Of a stretch of DNA of 64,000 nucleotides, positions 9,872 through 22,243 are shown piece after piece. Position 1 is the first letter of the stretch. Each line of letters opens with the position of its first letter. The stretch is from Petunia secreta (lineage: Eukaryota; Streptophyta; Magnoliopsida; Solanales; Solanaceae). The notes beneath the pieces are model-generated. The model was given only the letters and a program-made list of their open reading frames with translations, was not told where the DNA came from and ran no database searches. The stretch covers positions 5,956,501 through 6,020,500 of the forward strand of contig JARKIP010000065.1 of NCBI GenBank assembly GCA_029990175.1, given 5' to 3'. The position numbers were made by a program, and so were the translations under genes.

Positions 9872-11304
9872 CTCCTAGCTAGTTGATCAACTCCTATCTT
9901 GTACAAATAGGGCTCATCCCACACGTAAAATCTGCTCTCATGAAGGAGTTTACGCTTTTGCTCTGCAGTCGCCCCAGGGGGATACACATTACTCACAAGT
10001 AAATTCACCATGTCAGCATACCATGGCACCTCAGCTGCATCTAGAGCAAAAAGTTGCTCATCAGGAAATACCTCTTTAATCTCGGGCCCTTCATCTACAT
10101 GATCTCTATTCTCCAGCCTTGACAAATGATCAGCAACTTGATTCTCGGTCCCTTTGCGATCTCGAATCTCAACATCAAACTCTTGCAATAGGAGAACCCA
10201 TCTAATGAGTCTAGGCTTGGAGTCCTTCTTTTCAAACAAATACCGGATTGCGGCATGATCAGTGTAGACAACAACACGAGTGCCAACCAAATAAGATCTG
10301 AATTTATCAAAGGCATAAACTACGGCTAGCAACTCCTTCTCAGTGGTGGTATAATTAGACTGGGCTGCATCAAGCGTCTTGCTTGCATAATAGATGGAGT
10401 GAAAGATTCTTCCAATTCTTTGGCCTAGAACAGCCCCAATAGCATTATCACTCGCATCACACATCAATTCAAACGGCAAAGACCAGTCCGGAGCAATGAT
10501 GATTGGTGCGGTCACCAACCTTTTCTTCAAATCTTCAAATGCCTTGAGACAAGCATCATTAAACACAAATTTCACATCCTTCTCCAACAATTTGCACAAG
10601 GGAGTGGAAATTTTGGAGAAGTCCTTTATGAAACGTCTATAGAACCCTGCATGTCCCAAGAAACTACGCACCCCCTTAACAGAGATAGGTGGTGGTAATT
10701 TCTCAATAGCCTCAATCTTAGCTTTGTCAACCTCAATCCCTTGCTTTGACACCTTGTGCCCAAGTACTATGCCTTCTTGAACCATAAAGTGACATTTTTC
10801 CCAATTCAGCACCAAATTTGTTTCTTCACAACGGCTCAGCACAGCATCAAGATTTTTCAAACATTCATCAAAAGAGTCACCAACCACTGAGAAATCATCC
10901 ATAAATGCCTCCACAAATTTTTCCACCATGTCAGTGAAAATAGCCATCATGCACCGCTGAAAAGTCCCCGGGGCATTACACAACCCAAATGGCATCCTCC
11001 TAAATGCATAGGTGCCATATGGACAAGTAAAAGTCGTCTTCTCTTGGTCTTCAGGGACTATCACAATTTGATTGTAGCCCGAATACCCATCCAAGAAGCA
11101 GTAATGCTTGTGCCCTGCAAGTCTATCCAGCATCTGATCAATAAAAGGGAGTGGGAAGTGATCTTTCCTTGTGGCCTTGTTCAGCTTCCTATAATCAATG
11201 CAAATTCGCCACCCTGTAACTGTTCTTGTAGGAATCAACTCATTATGCTCATTCTTCACCGCGGTCATGCCTCCCTTCTTTGGAACACATTGTACTGGAC
11301 TCAC
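9727..11304 (-). pseudogene. Athila reverse transcriptase and RNase H
   Basis: Copies element RNA into DNA. RT motifs in order: a WRICIDYRKLN block, the FPLPFIDQMLDRLAG block, MPFGLCNAPGTFQRCM, and the catalytic FMDD at about residue 133. The RNase H domain follows with its first Asp in a CDASD block, a later TEKELLAVVYAF block, and a TDHAAI block. The C-terminus changes frame near 9825, so the last residues are frameshift product. An upstream TGA at 11347-11349 separates this frame from protease; both lie in the same frame, so the TGA is a nonsense mutation (the family has Trp there). Confidence 0.88.
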
Positions 11305-11346
11305 CCACTTGCTGTCAGAGATAGGAAAAATAATACCAGCATCCAG

Positions 11347-13257
11347 TCACTTGATAACTTCTTTCTTCACCACCTCCTTCATAATTGGATTTAGCCTCCT
11401 CTGTTGCTCTATGGATGGCTTATGATCTTCCTCCAAGAGAATTTTATGCATGCAGAAAGAAGGACTAATCCCTCTAATATCAGCAATAGTCCCGCCAATA
11501 GCACTCTTGCGCTCTCGCAATACCCGCAACACCTTCTCAACCTGCACATCAGACAACAAAGAAGAAAGGATCACGGGCAAAGTATTACCTTCGCCCAAAT
11601 AAGCATAACGTAAATGCTCGGGTAAAGGTTTGAGCTCAAGATTAGGAGCTCTCTCAATAGACGGTTTAGCAGGAGTTAAGGTCAACGGTCTATCAAGCTC
11701 CTCAAATTTCTTCCACCCTGGGATGAATCTACTCTGCATATTAAGAACCTCCAAATACTCTTCAATATCATCATCCTTCAGGATATCATCATCATCACAT
11801 AAGAGTGCCCGTTTTAAACAATCAACATTAGAAGCCAAGAATGACCTCTCATCAACAGTCAACTCATCATCTACCACTTTTACCATGGACAACTCTTCAT
11901 AATGAGAAGGAAGCTGGGTAGCTCTGAACACATTAAACACAGCTTCTTCCCCATTTACCTTCATAATCATCTTTCCAGCTCTGACTCTAATAACAGCATC
12001 AGCAGTAGCCAAAAATCCTCTTCCCAAGATGAGAGGAACCTCAGGATCAGCTTCGTTATCAAGAATAATAAAATCAACAGGTAATATAAACTGACCCACT
12101 TGTACAAGCACATCCTCAATAATCCCCTCGGGGCATGTCAAAGATCTATTAGCCAGCTGCAGGGTCACAGTAGTGGGTCGGGGTTCACCCAGGCCTAGCT
12201 TCCTGAAAACTGAAGAAGGCATTAAATTCACACTAGCACCCAAATCACATAAAGCTCTACCAACCTCATGTTCCCCAATTTTCAAGGGAATAGTAAAACT
12301 GCAAGGATCCTTCAATTTCTGAGGAAGCTTGCTTCTAACTCTGGAACTACACTTCTCAGTGAGTGCAACTGTCTCAAACTCAGTCAGTCTTCTCTTGTTA
12401 GCAACAATATCCTTGATGTATTTAGCATATTTGGGAACATCCCGCAAAAGCTCCACCAAAGGAATATTTACCTGAATCTGACTCAATATCTCCAAGAATT
12501 TCTTGCATGCTGCATCAACTTTCTGCTTCTGAAGCCTTTGAGGGAAAGGTGGTGGTGGTCTCACAATAGCAGACTCGGGCTGCTTTGCTATCACTGTCTC
12601 TGCTTCTTTCTCCACTTCCCTATCAACATTAGGCTCTAACTCACCAACAGGCTTCTTTGGCTTTGGGGGAACTTCTTCTAGAGCTCTTCCGTTCCTCAAA
12701 GTAACTGCTTGCACAAATTTTTTAGGATTCTTCTCTGTATCACTCGGTAAAGCACCCCGAGGTCTATTATTTTGTGCTCCAGCAAGCTGCCCCATTTGTC
12801 TCTCAAGATCTTTCTGCGCACTGCTCAAATCTTTAATTATTTGTGCCTGAGATGCTGAATCATCCATGAGCTTTTGCTGCCCTGCAAGAAGTTTCCTAAG
12901 CATATCCTCCACTGCATTAGACTGTTGTGGCTGATTCTGTGACCCATGCTGTGGTGCATTACTTTGATTAATTTGGGGTCTCTCATTACCATGAAACTGC
13001 TCACGGTTATCCCTCCTGAAAAAATTTGGGTGATTATGCCAACCCGTGTTATAGCTGTTACCATATTGATTGCGATTCTGACCCTGTGACCTGTTCTGAT
13101 TACCCACATAATACATTGATTCTGGGTTAGATGGACATACTTCAGTACTGTGATCATCTCCACAAACCTCACAAAAAGTTTGAATTTGTTGCACTGGAGC
13201 TAATGGTGGTTTTGCTTGCAGAGTCAGCTTGCTGATTTGATTAGAAATAGCATCCAT
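11347..13257 (-). pseudogene. Athila gag C-terminus, zinc knuckle and aspartic protease
   Basis: A 636-codon frame. Near the N-terminus (residues about 29-41) is a Cys/His cluster, C-x2-C-x3-H-x4-C, a zinc-knuckle variant. It is followed by an Asn/Gln-rich region, a coiled-coil-like stretch around residues 130-160, and a Pro/Glu-rich linker. The protease has an Asp-Leu-Gly-Ala-Ser active-site motif at about residue 337-341 and a later ILGRGFLATADA block. The C-terminal 100 residues lead into RT. It starts in the same frame as gag upstream (split by TAA at 13270-13272) and ends at TGA 11347. Confidence 0.85.
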
Positions 13258-13269
13258 CTTCGCTCTTAG

Positions 13270-14139
13270 TTATGAAACTGCATCCAATTGGAGTATCCCG
13301 GCGGCTTTCTGCATATTAGCCCTGCTAACACCCTCAAATTGTGTCGTAGCTCTGCCATCACCCTGCCAGTCAGGATTGCTCTGCGAAAACTTGTCAAGTA
13401 AATCATAAATCTGATCAAAATTTAAGGCCAGCACTTGGCCTCCAGCAGCAGCATCAACCACTATCTTAGTGTGTTGGTTCAACCCCTCAACAAAAGTGTG
13501 TGCAATAACCTCATTAGATTGGTTGTGATGTGGACAATCTCTCAATAGAGCTCTGAATCTCTCCCAGGCTGCATACAAGGATTCTCCTTCTAACTGTCTG
13601 AAGGACATAATTTCGCTCCTCAACCTGGCTGTCTTGGCAGACGGATAAAATTTAGCCAAGAATTTCTTAGCCAAATCCTCCTAAGTAGTGATAGACCCAG
13701 GCTTCTCAGCCTTTAACCACTTCCTTGCTGTCCCAATCAGTGAAAATAGGAACAAAGTCATACGCACATAATCAGTAGGCACACCCGATGGTGTATAAGT
13801 ATCACTGATCTCCAGAAAGTTCTGAATGTGTTGCTGCGGATCCTCATGAAGCAATCCAGCATATTGCCCCGTCACATGCAGCAACTGAATCATGCCGGGC
13901 TTGATCTCAAAGTGCCCGGTAATAGCGGGCTTCACAATACTTGACGCTACTCCTCCCAGGCTAGGAAGAGCAACATCTCGCACTGCTACTGCTTGTTCTT
14001 CTGCCATTTCAACAGGTAGAGAGGCAAGTACGATTGCTAGTGCTTCTCGATCTCTCGCTTCTCTTCGTATCCTTCTCAAGGTTCTTTTGGGCTCAGGATC
14101 AAAAGGTGCGCGTGATTCGTCCTTTTTATTCCTTTGCAT
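13270..14139 (-). pseudogene. Athila gag, split by a stop
   Basis: The capsid-forming protein. Two parts in the same frame, 14139-13681 and 13674-13270, are separated by TAG at 13681-13683 where a Trp is expected from the flanking retrotransposon gag domain. The first part has an Arg/Lys-rich N-terminus, a DPQQHIQNFLEISDTY block and a WLKAEKPGSITT block. The second has an AKKFLAKFYPSAKTARLRSEI block and WERFRALLRDCPHH, the classic plant retrotransposon gag signature. A second stop (13270) precedes the zinc-knuckle part. Confidence 0.87.
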
Positions 14140-14238
14140 TCAAAACCTATTGCCTGAAACAACACAAGAAACTCAACAAAAAATTAAACCTGAATAGAAA
14201 TTAAGTAATCGTTCAAAAAGAAACTAGTCCGTAATTAG

Positions 14239-14256
14239 TCCCCGGCAACGGCGCCA
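14239..14256 (-). other. Primer binding site, tRNA-Asp
   Basis: On the minus strand TGGCGCCGTTGCCGGGGA is the complement of the 3' end of plant tRNA-Asp including CCA, 18 of 18 positions by recall of the tRNA sequence. It lies 6 nt inside the 5' LTR end. tRNA-Asp priming is characteristic of Athila elements. Confidence 0.85.
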
Positions 14257-14262
14257 AAAACT

Positions 14263-15598
14263 TGTTGCTCCAACGCACACGCAAGTATACGCGGTCGACA
14301 AGTAATAAAGTGATAAATCGAATATCGTTCCCACGAGGACTAAGGAGACTAATACTTAACAAACAATTTCTAACAAACTACGCAGGGATCTTTTTCTTTG
14401 ATTGTAAGAGTTTTTATAACTAAAACGCAGTAATTAAAGTGCTAGAGTGTAGTCAAGCAATGGTGCAATACTTTGGTTGTTAACAATATTAAGAGGACGG
14501 TCCAGGGTCAGAGTTACAAACAATCCAGTTGATGTATCCAACTGATTCCACTTCTTAAATCCCGGGTTACTAACTGACAGAGTAAATATAACTGTGAAAA
14601 CCTTTCAGTTCTTCACAGTCTATGCAAGCTACTTCAATCCCTATATGTCTATGGGTTAAATCACATACACGCATTAACGAATCATGTCATGAGTTAAACT
14701 AGGCAAGCAAGTATATGTCTATCCTACTTGCAAATTGGTTCCCCGATACCCGGGTTCACAAACTAGTTCTATCCTTTCTTATTACGTAATTAAATTTCCT
14801 CTTTCGAGTTCAATCCAAAAACCATAGATAATGTATAATTATCGAGCTCTAACAATTACAAGTGAAATCAAGAAAGAATAAGCAACCCGTTATGGGATTC
14901 AATTAATGGGAATCAATCAACTTTCATGTAATACTCTAACCCTAGAACGTAAAGTTTAGCCACACATATTCATAATCACAAGGCAATAATTTGGTGTAAT
15001 AATGAAGTAATTGATGTAATAGATGAAAGATTAGGAATAAACCCTTGTTCAATGAGTATGTTGCTCTCAATATTGCTCCCCAGTAAGAACTCCTTTCAAA
15101 AACTAAGTAAAAGACTATTTATAGCGTTTACAAACACCTAGTAATAAGTTAGACCCAATGCTAGACGGAATAGGAAGTGAAAATCCGCACAAGGGGCGCT
15201 ATAACGGGCGCCCCGCGCCTCGTAAAGCGCCAAGACAAGCAGAACCCGTCGAACTTTGGGCGCTATAGCCATGCGCCGCGTGGGTAAAAGCGCTGGGGCA
15301 CTGGGCGCTATAACTGGCGCGCCACGTGCCCCAAAGCGCCCAGTCAAACTGCTCCTTTCCTTGCTCCGAAATCTCGCTCGTGTCGTGCCCTCGTGTGCTC
15401 AATTCAATCCTCAATCAACTTCCAATCAATTCTTGCTCAATCAAGCTCCTAAAAGCTCCAAATGCACTGCGTAACAACCTACACACGCACGACATAAAAT
15501 TAGTGTAAAACCACATTCACAAACTATAAAACAAACGCATAACAAGCTTAAACATGTGGAAATATTAAAAAAACCTTGGCATAAAATGCCAAACATCA
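14263..15598 (-). repeat. Complete 5' LTR of the Athila-type element (1,336 bp)
   Basis: Bounded by TGATGTTTGG at 15598 and ...AGCAACA at 14263 on the minus strand (TG...CA). A TATA box (TATAAATAG on the minus strand) is at 15115-15123. Between it and the outer end lies a GC-rich block with the motif GGGCGCTATA at 15195, 15258 and 15303. A frame at 15256-15474 is also present in the truncated copy at 4101, but only because the LTR is duplicated; I do not regard it as coding. The right flank starts at 15599. Confidence 0.88.
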
Positions 15599-15993
15599 AT
15601 ATGTCATTGGAAACTCTTCTCTTTCTAAAGTTCACGCAGCGAGCCTTCCCAATTATGTGGGAACCTGTCATTTTTAGCAAGCCAAAACAAGACCTTCTGT
15701 TTAATTTTTCTCAATAGGAAGGGGGTAAACAAACTCCGCAGATGTAAGTTTCGCAAATTATAGTTAATGCCAAACTCATAATAAATGAGTGCCATTATGG
15801 TAGGTTGACGGCTGACATTATTTTTATGAATTGAGTTAAGGATACAAATTATTCATACAGTGGACCTTAATTAATTTAGAACTAGAAAACTGGAATGCGT
15901 ATCATGCGGTCGTGAAAGATCCTCATTAATCTAATGGTAAGATCTTTTTCAAGTGTTTGGATATTAAGAAGGTCTAGAAAGTAGATTCATGTA
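15599..15993. other. Flanking DNA, nothing recognised
   Basis: AT-rich DNA between the Athila LTR and a MITE. No open frame of note, no tRNA or repeat signature found. Confidence 0.4.
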
Positions 15994-16932
15994 GCTGGTG
16001 TTCACGATTTGGTTTGATTGGTTTTTTATTAAAACCATAACTAAATCAATATAATCGGTTTTTCAATTCTTAAAATCAAACCAAATCAAAGTTATATCCA
16101 TCGATTTGGTTATTGTCGATTTGATTCGATTTTATCGGGTTTTGAGAAACAAAATAACAATGAAGATAATAAGAATGATAAAAAGAAATTTTTCTAAAAA
16201 AATAAATGATAAAGAGAATTTTTCCTAAAAACAAATGATAAGAACTACAGGTATTCTCTTAGTCTTATAGTATTTTGAGCAACCTAAAATTTTAATCTAA
16301 TTACACCTAAAATGTTGCACTCTTGCCACTACATCAAATCATGGGGCAACTGAAAATAAATATTTAAAAAAAAAAAGTAAACCAAACTTATATTTACATG
16401 ATGTTTCTACTCTCGATATGTCATGACTCATATATCAAGTTGAATATGCAATGGTTACTAAAAACTGGAATTTGTTTTGCCTTTAAACTTTATCGGTGCG
16501 TCTATGTGTCTGTGAGTCCGATTTTTTACCGAATTTAATAAAACTATAAGTTTATTGAATGAATTGGACTCCTTGGACTAAATGAGTTGGTTTCTTTTTA
16601 AAATGGACTTAAAAGTTAGCCACTCCTTTGACTAAATGAGTGGTTTCTTGTTAAAATGGACTTAATAAAATCTAATAACATTTAACCTACTGCAAAATTT
16701 ATTGAAAAATGTATAAAATACTTAAATTACATTATAAAAAATATATATAAAATTTGTTGGTTCGGTTTGGTTATTTCTTCGGTTATTTTTCATGAAAACC
16801 AAACCAAATAATGTCGGTTTTTAAAATTTGAAAACCAAATCAAACCATATCAAAAAAATATCGATTATTTTAGTCGGTTTGCTTTGATTTTCGGTTTGGA
16901 TCGGTTTTTTACCAAACTGTGAACGCCTCTAA
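15994..16932. mobile_element. Non-autonomous DNA transposon (MITE-like, about 940 bp)
   Basis: The ends carry inverted copies of GGTGTTCACGATTTGGT (left, from about 15997) and its diverged partner ACCAAACTGTGAACGCC (right, to about 16928). The direct repeat ATTCATGTA flanks it at 15985-15993 and 16933-16941. Subterminal regions are rich in repeated AACCAAAC/GGTTTGGTT motifs. The 8-9 bp duplication fits hAT or Mutator. There is no coding capacity. Inside, a segment of about 38 bp is duplicated (about 16575 and 16630, core TGGTTTCTTGTTAAAATGG). Confidence 0.7.
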
Positions 16933-17962
16933 ATTCATGTAAATAATAATATTGAGTGTAATCCAACTTAAATTAAATGAGGATTTGATCAATTATGTAT
17001 GTTTCATATTTTTGTTCCTAGATGTAGTTTGCCTTCGCAGTGTTAGTATAATAATCAAGGGCATTTTCTTCATTTTTGGTCATTATATAACCTTCAATTT
17101 CCTTTCTCAGAAACCTTATCGATGTGAAGGTTTTCTACGGTCAGTCTCGTTGTAACAATGATGAATATAGATAAGCCGAAGATCTAACTTGCAATTGAGC
17201 AATATTTGACTCACTTATTAAGATTATTTACATTTACATAATCTATCTATATATTATTAAAAGGAGGGTAGTAAGCCAATGGTAAGAAGTCAAGTGGCAA
17301 AATATTAATAAGACACATGGCAATTTTAGGACAAAAAATAGTTTTTAGTTACTACATTTGAAATTTAGTTAATTTTAATTTAAATATTAACAATGCACAA
17401 CCCTAACTATTAATCTAAAATTTAAAGTTTGAATTAAAATCTGCACAATATTTAAAAAAAATAACTACTGTGTAAGTTTTCTCCACTAATCTTGAGTAAT
17501 TCCTAAAAGTTCTCCTTAGTGCACAGTTCGCACACACCCTAAATTTTTCTTTTCTACTTATTTTAGTTCTAAGTTAGACCTAAATATTAATTTAAAAAAA
17601 TTATTCATTAAGAATCTGATTTCAAAAATAGGCAGTTAGATTCTGAGTAGAACACTTTTTTTTGTTTCAAAAAAATTATCCACGCCACCCTTGAAAACCC
17701 TTTTCGCCTTCTCTCTTTTTTTGTTTTTTGTTTTTTGTTTATTTAGTAAAAATTTCACAATTTGCAGTTTCACAACCGATGCAGTTTCCTCCTAAAAATT
17801 CTCTAATCAGTACGTGCTTTTAAACTGCTCTAATGTATACAAATCAAATTGTTTACAACCACCACATAATCAGAAAACAGGTAACAGGTAAAACTCTTCA
17901 AAGAATCACACATTTATTTTCGAAATAGGACTTTGACGGTAAATTTCATCAAAGAAATAAAC

Positions 17963-18062
17963 ATGGACCCTCAAGGTCCGTGTTACAAGACTCTGACAAG
18001 TTCCTGATCGCATGAACCCGGACAATCTGTATTCGCTCGACATGATTCTTCCTGACGAAAAG
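17963..18062 (+). pseudogene. RPA-like (OB-fold, DUF223 type) gene fragment in Helitron A
   Basis: Translated from 17963, the peptide reads WTLKVRVTRL, stop, QVPDRMNPDNLYSLDMIL and a short DEK end, then a consensus 5' splice site (AAG/GTACGT) at about 18062. The blocks match the first OB-fold of replication protein A large-subunit homologues, which plant Helitrons often carry. An in-frame TGA replaces what is Trp in the family. Only this exon is recognised; downstream exons are missing or too decayed. Whether it came from a parental Helitron RPA gene or from a host gene cannot be told here. Confidence 0.6.
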
Positions 18063-20971
18063 GTACGTATAATCAATTTTTGAAAATTTTCAACTGCTTT
18101 TGTATTAAGAATAAAGATGCAGCAGTTTCATACTTCTACAAAATTTCATACCATGTTCTTTAATTTATAATGTTCCTTTCTCCCCCTCCCCCCAGCCTAA
18201 TACTACTATGTAGGATGATCTTAGAGTAGAAGTTGAGATGGATTCACATTGCCAACGGTTTTGCTGACAGGTGGCGGTGAAGAGATGGGCCCTTTCAAAA
18301 AAACTGCTAAGACTCTTGGACAAAGAATTCGTGAATTTGTTGAATATCTTGATTGTTTAGGTTGTCTTAGAACAATATTGTCGTCCCTTAGTTTTATGGA
18401 ATTATTATAGTAGTTCAAAGCATATTGAAGGAAATAGCAATGAATGTATGCATGCTTCATATGGTTGGTCAATATGCATATAGCTTAACAGTTTTTCTTG
18501 TGATTTGAGTACAACTCTGTTTGTTGCTTTTCCAGATTTTATTACGAATCATTCAGTTTATTCATGCATAATTGATTTTTGTCATCAATTTTGTTGTTAC
18601 TTCATAAAAGACAACGTTATTGACATTAGCTTTAGATAACTTACCTGTTGTCCTGGTCTTGGTATGTACATATTCCTTCAGGTGCTTACCCGTTAGAAAG
18701 TCATATATAATTATCTATTTCCTCTCTAATCTCTATTTTGTCCAGGTCGTACAAAAGTTTTTGTGGAACTACAAGACCGTCATATAAAATAGTTCTACGA
18801 GGTTGCTCACTTCAGGTACTTTCTCATTATCGCATGGAGGATACTGCTACTTCCCAAATTTTGAAATACATCTTCATAATGACAGTGTTGTAGTTGAAAA
18901 ATGTGGTCTTGGACAGGCAAGTTTCAATGAAGAGTTCCAGGAAGGTTCCAAGCTGAAGGGTGTTTGGCCTAGGAAATGGTTTACTAAGGTAGGCAAAGGC
19001 CAGAGATAAGGAATATATCCATGCATATTACAAATTCGAGACGCATTTAATTTGTTCAGTCACTGAACAAACTTCATTGTATATCAGTCCATATTAACGT
19101 CATGTATCAGAATGACTTAATTTTCATGTTAATAGTTTCACGTTTTATCGTCTGATATCAATAATTATCTTTTACTGCTGATAGTGCACAAATTTTTCTG
19201 CAGTTAGTTTATATATAAAATTACTACTACAAGAAAGCAAATAAAAATATGTTTAAGTTAGCGAACTTTTCATTTTATATAGGTATTCACAAAACTATCC
19301 TTGCAGTCTAGAATCTTCTTTATATTTTTGATGGAGTATATTGATAATAGTAGTTTGCCTATCTTAGTTATAAATACTTCTTATCTTTATCAGGTTCAAA
19401 CTTTATGCTCTTTGTTCCCTACCCTCACTTAACATTTTATTTGACTTTTGCAAATTTTTTTTACAGGCTTTACTATCAGTGGATGGCATCGACTCGCTAA
19501 GTTGGATTTATGTGGTGCTCCTTTAATTGTTATTTATATTTTTAATTCAAAGATAGAGCCGTTGAGTTTGAAGCTTAGTTTCAATTGGAAAAATAATTGA
19601 ACTTTTTTTATTCTGCAACTTTTAACGGAGATGTGAGAGCTCAGTTAATTTTCATGTGTTTTTGGCGTTCTACTATAATTGAGTATTTTTGATATTAGCA
19701 TAAAATTTCCACCATCACATTTTTTACTATGAGTTTAGGAAGCTGTGTTGCTATCCCGTCCATAAGAAAATATAGAGAGGAACACGTAAAGGTGTATTTT
19801 GTTTCTAAATACTGATAAATGTATTGTCGGAGCATTGATCGACAATGGGTGAAAGCTGCATATGCATTACGTACCATCACATCTGATTATGTTATTTACT
19901 ATAAGAAAAATATAGCAAAATTACTTCAATTTATTTCTGTAGTGATTCAGGATATTGCTAAGGATGATATTCAAAAGGATTAGTTATATACTTCCTCTGC
20001 AAATTCATTATATACATGTGCGCATAGATACATGAGAGAGACATGTCTATTCCTTTATAACTTCATCCACATCTAGGGTTGCTCAGAGTGTTTAAAAGAC
20101 AGTGCTGAATAAGATTTAGGCTTAGCTTTTGAGGAATTTTTTTTACTCTTTGAAGATTTTCCTTATACACTTGCATCATACTCCTAACATGCATGAACTG
20201 TACTGTTTTTTTTTCTTTTGGATCTGTTTTTCTTGCACTATAAAGCTAATACATGTGCTATGTTATGTTTCTTTTCTACTTGATTTTAAAAATTTAGGCG
20301 TCAGATCCCTTCATATCATTGCATTATCACTTTGCTAACACTCTAACTCATCACCAATTACCCCCACAAATTGTCTAATATTGTACGAAAAGCAATAACT
20401 TAGCCTTTCAAAATGATTTTAGCTAGAGAAAGGTCATTGGAACATGCCTTGAATTGCATCAGACCTAATTACTATGCTAAGTTCTGTTTCTTTAGTACTT
20501 TGTTTTATCTAATTTTTTGTGCCAGATCTCTTCTGGTCATTTTCACTGTACCATCATTTGTATTCAATTTGACATGTAATTTGCTTCTTCAATCAATTAA
20601 ACCAGATTGTAATACATTTACATAGAAATTCTTTTGATGGATATCAGCCTGAGTACTTGCAAGGATTGGTTGAAAGATTTTTTGGTGAATTTGTTGATGA
20701 GAAGAAGCCACAGTCATTAAAAGGTTCTAACCAATGGAAGGATGCATTGTAATTGCTTACTACCAAGGGAGTTTCAGCCTCTCAACAAGTATGTTTCTGC
20801 ACTTGGAGAAAGGATAATAAGATTCAAAATGTAAAAGATGTGTTTGATAAGGCAGTATCCAGGTAAGATCAGGCCAATTTCTGTCACCAAAGTATCATGG
20901 AAGTTTCAGCCTAACTCCCTTGCAAAATGAAGACGAAATTTGTATATATTCCCTATTGATGTTGTAGTAAA

Positions 20972-21088
20972 ATGAGTTCAGTAAGGTGTGTGTTCGTAAC
21001 AGTTGTACTGATATTGATCATCATAAATGAATGTGGTGAAGATGCTGCTAGCGAAAGCAATGGAGATGTAATCGATGAAGTCTATTGA
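20972..21088 (+). CDS. Small ORF with signal-peptide-like N-terminus (38 aa), hypothetical
   Basis: A short ATG-to-TGA frame inside Helitron A. Residues 1-20 form a basic-then-hydrophobic stretch (MSSVRCVFVTVVLILIII) like a secretory signal. The rest is acidic with one Cys and no obvious mature-peptide motif. I do not recognise a family. It may be the first exon of a captured secreted-protein gene: no splice site was resolved and the frame ends in a stop. Chance occurrence in AT-rich DNA is possible, though the composition is unlike its surroundings. Confidence 0.3.
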   Translation: MSSVRCVFVTVVLILIIINECGEDAASESNGDVIDEVY

Positions 21089-22216
21089 GAGTCTAATTTA
21101 ATTTAAATTAAATTAAAAATATAATTTGTAACATTTTTTCTATATGTACAACTTGCCAAGCAGTTAATTCTATTATCTATTCCTTCTGAGTATGAATATA
21201 ATTCTTCAATATCAAATAGTGTGTTGAAATCTTATCACATGTTATCTGGATTTTGGAATTGAAGTATTTAAGATATGTTACTGAGAGAACTATGTCTACC
21301 TTTGTGAACATGTTTTTTTTATTACTATTTGAGACGAATTAATTTTTTAACTAGCAGCTCGGATCTCAAAGATCAACAATTTAATCAGCTTCTGTTATGG
21401 AAGAGTCAATTTGTTAGTTCATCTATGTTATGTGATTTTAAATTTCAATTTTTGGAATACTGTTACTTCTTTTACTTTGAATATAACTTGATACATCATA
21501 TGATTTTCATTAATATCACAAAGAAAGAGAGATTCATGAACTATTCTCTTCTTGATTTAAGATGGCTATATAGCGGAAATTTAATATTACAAAAGTAATT
21601 TTTTCACAAATAATGAATCATTTTCTCGCTAAAACTATACTACAATTTTTTGATGCTTCTATTGCATCTAACTGACTATATAATGCAAGGTTTGATCATT
21701 GATGAATGAATTGAAGCTTTTTTCTCACGTTCTATCTAATATGTTCATTAATTTCTATCGCTAATAAAGTTATATAATGCTGGATTTGATCTTGATGAAT
21801 GATATTTTTATGTTGGTAATGTCTGACTTTTTTTTGGTACAAAAATCTACTTCCAATGCTTAACTTCAAATTTTTAATGCACTTTCACCTCAGAAAGTTT
21901 GAAAATTCATTAAAATTTTGTATTTACAGATAATACCTGTAATGACCAAAATTATGAAGACATTACATCCACGTTATAAAATTAAAGGGAGAAAAAAATC
22001 AGAAAGGAAAAAAGGTAGGATTTCTATTTTAAAGCAAATAGATCCGAAACATACAAAATGCGGTTAATCCCGACGTGGTCCAAGCTATTATTGCGAAAAT
22101 GGGCGAATACGATCAACTATCATTAAGAATTTCATTTTTGGACAAAAAACAAGCAAAAGGTGAAATACCACAAAGAGAAAGCGTATTACTACTTTATAAA
22201 TCTCTCTTTATATAAT

Positions 22217-22243
22217 CCGCGCATCGCGCGGGTACTATACTAG
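22217..22243 (+). other. Helitron A 3' hairpin and CTAG end
   Basis: Stem CCGCGC/GCGCGG with a 3-nt loop (22217-22231), then GTACTATACTAG. An identical hairpin ends Helitron B (27413-27427), with close variants at 36716-36730 and, reversed, at 54511-54525. Confidence 0.88.

Larger units (their letters stand above)
4047..15598 (-). mobile_element. Athila-type Gypsy retrotransposon with env-position ORF, 11.6 kb, 3' truncated
   Basis: Element read on the minus strand: 5' LTR 14263-15598, tRNA-Asp primer site 14239-14256, gag 14139-13270, protease to integrase 13257-8747, a long non-coding segment, an extra ORF 7552-6287, a 3' non-coding region, polypurine tract 4447-4434, and a partial 3' LTR 4433-4047. 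Primer choice, the Asp-Leu-Gly-Ala-Ser protease motif, the order RT-RNase H-integrase and the extra ORF in env position fit the Athila lineage. The two LTR copies overlap over about 390 bp with roughly 13 substitutions plus two small indels (hand alignment), suggesting a fairly young insertion. The 3' LTR was later lost in part. Confidence 0.88.
17247..22243 (+). mobile_element. Helitron A (non-autonomous, about 5.0 kb)
   Basis: The 5' end starts TCTATATATTATTAAAAGG after an A. The 3' end is a GC hairpin (CCGCGCATCGCGCGG, 22217-22231) followed by 12 nt ending CTAG at 22243, then T. TC...CTRR ends, a subterminal 3' hairpin and insertion between A and T are the defining features of Helitrons. 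No Rep/helicase ORF is present. The interior has an RPA-like gene fragment at 17963-18062, a small secreted-type ORF at 20972, and other exon-like pieces (about 18803-19009 and 20637-20755) that I cannot identify. Confidence 0.82.
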
